Shown here one piece after another: positions 60,649 through 64,000 of a DNA stretch of 64,000 nucleotides (the first letter of the stretch is position 1; each line of letters starts with the position of its first letter). This DNA is from Hominenteromicrobium sp964531265 (GTDB lineage: Bacteria > Bacillota > Clostridia > Oscillospirales > Acutalibacteraceae). The stretch lies in the NCBI GenBank assembly GCA_964531265.1, contig CAZHDW010000006.1, forward strand, positions 1 through 64,000, written 5' to 3'. The notes beneath the pieces are model-generated. The model was not told where the DNA came from. It saw only the letters and a program-made list of their open reading frames with translations, and did no database searches. The translations under genes and the position numbers were made by a program.

Positions 60649-62031
60649 TCAATGCTCTCCGCCGCCGAGAACGGACTTTTTCTTCCATTTGCCCATGCGG
60701 AATGCGATTGCTGTGATAAGTGCGCCAAGCACCCAGCTTGTAAGCAGGGAGATGAACAGGCAGTGATATGTACCGAGGATCCAGTTGAGCAGGTATGCTA
60801 TCGGAACACGGATAACGACTGTTGTGATCATGGATATCCACATAGGAGTCATTGTATCGCCTGCACCGCGCATAACACCGGAGAGAATCTGAGTAACTGC
60901 CATTGCGATGTAGCCGACAGCCAGTATACGCAGAGCAATAACACCGTTCTCAATAACAGAGGGTGTGCTTGTGAACATTTCCATGAGGTACTTGCCGAAG
61001 ATAAGTATTGCGGAAACCATGACAACCGAAACGCCGAGACCGATCTTCATGCAATCCTTAGTACCCTTCTCAACACGATCTACCTTGCCTGCACCGATAT
61101 TCTGGCCGGTAAAGGTTGTGATTGCTGTGCCGAAGGTGAAGTTAGGCATCATTGCAAAGCCGTCAACACGCATAACAACTGTGTTTACTGCGATGATCCC
61201 GCTGCCGAAGCTGTTTGTCAGGGACTGAACAACTATCATTGCAAGGGAGAAGATTGCCTGTGTGATACCACTGGGCAAACCGAGACGAATGAGCTGCATA
61301 ACCATTGATTTCTTCGGCCACAGTGAACGGAATGTAATGTCCATGACATCCTTCATGGATATCAGACGGATAATGCACAGAACAGCGGAAACTGCCTGAG
61401 AAATAATGGTTGCCCATGCTGCACCTGCAACACCGAGGCCAAGACCCCAGTCGGCAACAAACACAATATCAAGAACAACGTTGAGGCCGCATGCCACCAG
61501 CAGGAACACGAGCGGCATTACAGAGTCACCCAGACCGCGAAGAATACCTGAGCCAATGTTATAGAACGCACTGCCCAGCATACCTATAAAGATTATCTTC
61601 ATATAATTGCAGGTCATCTCCAGAATATCCTCCGGAGTCTTCAAAAGCACCATTGCCCAATCTGTAATGAGAAGTCCGACGACCGTAATAAAGAGAGAAG
61701 ATACGATCGTAGCTGTAATTGCTGTACCGACGGATTCGGAAAGCTTGTCTCTCTCCTTAGCACCGAAGTATTGAGAAACCATGATACCTGCGCCGACGGA
61801 AACGCCCATGAACAGCACAAGAAGCAGATTGATAATAGGGCCGCTCGCACCAACAGAAGCCAAAGCGCCGTCACCGACATACTTACCAACAATGATCGAG
61901 TCCACTGTGCTGTAAAGCTGCTGAGCAATATTGCCTATCAGAAGCGGAACAGCAAAGCGAATAAGACTACTGGACGGCTTGCCGACTGTCATGTCCTGCG
62001 CGCCGAAGAATGCAGAAAGTTTTCCTGCCAT
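60649..62031 (-). CDS. MATE-family efflux transporter
   Basis: A 460-residue 12-TM transporter of the MATE family (DinF/NorM-like): LIRFAVPLLIGNIAQQLYSTVDSIIVGKYVGDGALASVGASGP in the first helices, and IRLGLPSGITQAIFSLAMIVVQSL in the second half. The start is taken at ATG 62031, 12 bases after AGAAGGAGG; the ATG four codons earlier touches the Shine-Dalgarno. Independent transcript with its own promoter and terminator. Export substrate unknown. Confidence 0.92.
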   Translation of the reverse strand: MAGKLSAFFGAQDMTVGKPSSSLIRFAVPLLIGNIAQQLYSTVDSIIVGKYVGDGALASVGASGPIINLLLVLFMGVSVGAGIMVSQYFGAKERDKLSESVGTAITATIVSSLFITVVGLLITDWAMVLLKTPEDILEMTCNYMKIIFIGMLGSAFYNIGSGILRGLGDSVMPLVFLLVACGLNVVLDIVFVADWGLGLGVAGAAWATIISQAVSAVLCIIRLISMKDVMDITFRSLWPKKSMVMQLIRLGLPSGITQAIFSLAMIVVQSLTNSFGSGIIAVNTVVMRVDGFAMMPNFTFGTAITTFTGQNIGAGKVDRVEKGTKDCMKIGLGVSVVMVSAILIFGKYLMEMFTSTPSVIENGVIALRILAVGYIAMAVTQILSGVMRGAGDTMTPMWISMITTVVIRVPIAYLLNWILGTYHCLFISLLTSWVLGALITAIAFRMGKWKKKSVLGGGEH

Positions 62032-62072
62032 AAGAAGATACATCCTCCTTCTAAAAAATCGTTTATCGATTA

Positions 62073-62101
62073 ATTATACCAAAAAAAGTGTTAAACGTCA
62101 A
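62073..62101 (-). promoter_or_regulatory. Promoter of second MATE gene
   Basis: Minus strand TTGACG, 17 bases, TATAAT; leader of about 35 bases. Confidence 0.75.
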
Positions 62102-62201
62102 TTAGTTCGACCACAGAAAACGCCGCTGTCATCAGTTATTTTTTGTAAAAAACGTCGTTCTAGTTTTTGTGCCAAATGCGCATAGTTATTCATCATACAG
62201 C

Positions 62202-62233
62202 AAAACGATGCAGCCGAAAAAAGCTGCATCGTT
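62202..62233 (-). terminator. Terminator of FtsX-like permease gene
   Basis: Perfect 11-bp stem AACGATGCAGC/GCTGCATCGTT, 8-nt loop, with a short T-run (TTTT including the stem end) on the minus strand. Confidence 0.6.
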
Positions 62234-62269
62234 CCACTGTTCGGTTATTTCAATTGTCAAGAAGTTGTA

Positions 62270-64000
62270 TTACTCAGATCTCAGTGCTATAACGGGATCC
62301 TTAAGTGCTGCCTTCTTGGAGGGAATCAGACCACCTATAAGCGTAAGTGCAACGCTCAGCACAACCAATGTGATGGCGTTTACCACCGGAAGCTGCGCCG
62401 TAATGCTCGTTATACCTGTAAGGGAATGTATCACCGCATTTATCGGTATGAGCAGCAGCAGAGAAATTCCAACGCCCATTGCACCGGAGCAAAGTCCGAT
62501 AATGAAGGTCTCGGCATTGAAAACCTGCGAAATATTGCGCTTGGAGGCACCTATCGCACGCAGAACACCGATCTCCTTGGTTCTCTCCATAACGGATATA
62601 TAGGTTATGATGCCAATCATAATGGAGGATACTATCAGGGATACCGCCACGAATGCGATGAGAACGTAGCTTACGCTGTCAACTATGGTTCTGACGGAGG
62701 ACATCATGATACCGGTAACGTCGGTATAGCTGATGACAAGCTCCTCCTTTTCGGCCTCAAGCATTTTATCGTTATAATCATCGATAAAGTCCATGAAGAG
62801 CTCCTTGCTCTCGAAGTCTATCAGATAAACCTCTATCAGGGTGGGCTCCGCTGTATCGGCATATCCGAGCGACTTGAGATTTGTATCCGCGCTGCGCTCC
62901 TTGCTGCCGGAGGTCATCGCCTCCATAAGTCTCGTGATCTCATCCTGATCCATGTTGAACTGGAAGGCAGATGCCAATGCGTCCTGGTCAAAATCCATGG
63001 CGTTTGAGATAGTAGTCATCAGTGTGGTTGTATATTCCATGACCTTTGCCATAACATTTTTCTGTATTATGACCCCAGTCATCTTATCCGCCATTGTAGC
63101 CGCAACGCCTGTGACAAGTGCATTTGACGAAAACTCTGTGGAGAATGCGTCAATACCGGCAGCCGAGATATACAGAGAGACATTCGGCGTGCCTGCTCCG
63201 GGGATTTCTTCGGGAATCGATGTATCCGGTATGCTGCCTTCCGGAGTGCTCGATTCGGGAAGGCTGCTATCGGGTGTGCTTGTTTCCGGCTCTCCAACCT
63301 CCGGCACACTGCTCTCAAGATCAGAGGTTTCTGTCAATGCCATGACCTCACCCACACCGGGCTCCTCGGGTGTCTCACCCGGGACTGCTCCGGCATCCGG
63401 CATACCGGTACCCGGCACTGAGCTCATAGCTGCATAGGAGGCCACAGCGGTCTTGAGCAGCGGTGCATATACCTGCACGAAGGCATCCGTCGGTATCATA
63501 TACTGTGCTGTGAGTGAACCCATTATGCTGAGTGCACTATCACTTGCAAGATAGTCCGTCACCATGGAATCTACCGAGCTGAGCTGAAGCTCTGCCATAC
63601 CGGTTGCAGGATCGGCATTTGCGGAAATGTAGCTGTTCATCATATCTGCGAAAAGCGATCTGAACACGCCGAGGAAATCCTCCTGCGCAACGGCAGGGTC
63701 TGCTGCAAACAAGCCGGCAATCTCGGTCATATATCTTTCTACCATTGATGATATATCGGATTCGCTTATTCCGCCACCGAAAGCAGCCGTGATCTTGCTC
63801 TCGTCGATAGTTATCATATCCTCGAAGTTAAGACCGGTTTCCTCCTCCTCGGAGCCGAATTCCTTTCCTGTGAAAACATCTATATCCTTGTTTTCCAACT
63901 GATCCTTAACTATATCCGTGCTCTCGGCAAGCTCTATCACATACTCTGTAAGAGCGGTAGTATAAGCCACGCCGGGCATCAGGGAGGTTGATGTAACGCC
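62270..64000 (-). CDS. FtsX/MacB-type ABC transporter permease, 5' end outside window
   Basis: The frame is open to the window edge, so at least 576 residues of a longer protein are seen; the ATG at 63979 is probably internal. The C-terminal ~170 residues are the FtsX domain: three membrane helices with ISVMERTKEIGVLRAIGASKRNISQVFNAE and a final SKKAALKDPVIALRSE. Before it lies a large extracytoplasmic region (MacB-like periplasmic core) interrupted by a Pro/Ser/Thr/Glu linker (63185-63418) with pentapeptide repeats. Such permeases, often fused to or paired with an ABC ATPase, move peptides or lipoproteins, or sense envelope stress. The ATPase part, if fused, is outside the window. Confidence 0.88.
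   Translation of the reverse strand, partial: GVTSTSLMPGVAYTTALTEYVIELAESTDIVKDQLENKDIDVFTGKEFGSEEEETGLNFEDMITIDESKITAAFGGGISESDISSMVERYMTEIAGLFAADPAVAQEDFLGVFRSLFADMMNSYISANADPATGMAELQLSSVDSMVTDYLASDSALSIMGSLTAQYMIPTDAFVQVYAPLLKTAVASYAAMSSVPGTGMPDAGAVPGETPEEPGVGEVMALTETSDLESSVPEVGEPETSTPDSSLPESSTPEGSIPDTSIPEEIPGAGTPNVSLYISAAGIDAFSTEFSSNALVTGVAATMADKMTGVIIQKNVMAKVMEYTTTLMTTISNAMDFDQDALASAFQFNMDQDEITRLMEAMTSGSKERSADTNLKSLGYADTAEPTLIEVYLIDFESKELFMDFIDDYNDKMLEAEKEELVISYTDVTGIMMSSVRTIVDSVSYVLIAFVAVSLIVSSIMIGIITYISVMERTKEIGVLRAIGASKRNISQVFNAETFIIGLCSGAMGVGISLLLLIPINAVIHSLTGITSITAQLPVVNAITLVVLSVALTLIGGLIPSKKAALKDPVIALRSE
63215..63289 (-). repeat. 15-bp tandem repeat coding five pentapeptides
   Basis: In frame within the FtsX-like gene: PETST PDSSL PESST PEGSI PDTSI, the pattern P-[DE]-x-S-[TLI] five times over 75 bases, followed by the variant PEEIP. 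It lies in the extracytoplasmic loop and resembles cell-wall-spanning linkers. Confidence 0.75.

Noticed and set aside
59172..62031. Recent duplication of the two MATE genes
   Set aside because: The proteins share the fold but few identical segments, and they are in opposite orientation with separate signals.
1..64000. CRISPR arrays, prophage, insertion sequences or anti-phage islands
   Set aside because: No regularly spaced repeats, transposase, integrase, capsid or defence-type genes were found; the genes are largely core chromosomal.

Overview
The window looks like a chromosomal segment of a low-to-mid GC, spore-forming, anaerobic member of the Clostridia, probably Oscillospirales/Ruminococcaceae-like. 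The evidence is the Firmicutes-type end of the division cluster (sepF-ylmH-divIVA-ileS-lspA), the Firmicutes miaB-ylbF-mutS-mutL-miaA block, sporulation-linked genes (yunB, spoIIIE/ftsK, tepA), strong AGGAGG ribosome binding sites, frequent TTG starts, and a B12-dependent methionine synthase of the split type. No rRNA, CRISPR array, integrase, transposase or phage gene was seen.

Layout. 1-1 kb: 3' end of tyrS with a terminator and a REP-like palindromic repeat. 1.2-8 kb (minus): sepF, ylmH, divIVA, ileS, lspA, rluD and comEA, behind a near-consensus promoter at 8126-8154. 8.3-17 kb (minus): miaB, ylbF, mutS, mutL, miaA and an HlyD-like adaptor. 17-24.4 kb (minus): galE, maf, yunB, ligA, a YcxB-like protein, galK and a HAD phosphatase, which mixes Leloir-pathway genes with housekeeping and sporulation genes. 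24.6-31 kb: a small CmpB-like membrane protein (plus), then (minus) tepA, uppP, ftsK/spoIIIE, a ComEC-like metallo-beta-lactamase and a DUF3006 protein. 31-34.3 kb (plus): aconitase and NADP-isocitrate dehydrogenase, an oxidative half-TCA module likely supplying 2-oxoglutarate. 34.4-35.7 kb: a decayed GH78 rhamnosidase. 35.8-36.5 kb: two small conserved proteins.

36.6-44.4 kb (minus): a complete oligopeptide/nickel-type ABC importer operon, oppA-oppB-oppC-oppD-oppF plus a small membrane protein. This is the most unusual locus. OppC carries a seven-repeat RCC1-like beta-propeller of about 290 residues in its first extracytoplasmic loop, and OppF carries an insert of about 180 residues, largely coiled-coil, between Walker A and the Q-loop. 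44.8-50.4 kb (plus): an aldo/keto reductase with a ferredoxin tail, tRNA-Leu(GAG), a GH30 glycosidase, a HEPN-motif/CBS protein, a zinc alcohol dehydrogenase and an ArsP-like permease. 50.5-52.9 kb (plus): a tightly coupled operon of an OB-fold protein and two different amidohydrolases. 53-58.7 kb (minus): asnS, then metF, the MetH reactivation protein and metH (translationally coupled). 58.8-62 kb: a zinc-ribbon protein and two MATE exporters. The window ends inside an FtsX/MacB-type permease with a pentapeptide-repeat linker.

Most calls rest on recognisable motifs and gene order read by eye. Promoters, terminators and operators were matched by hand and are predictions.
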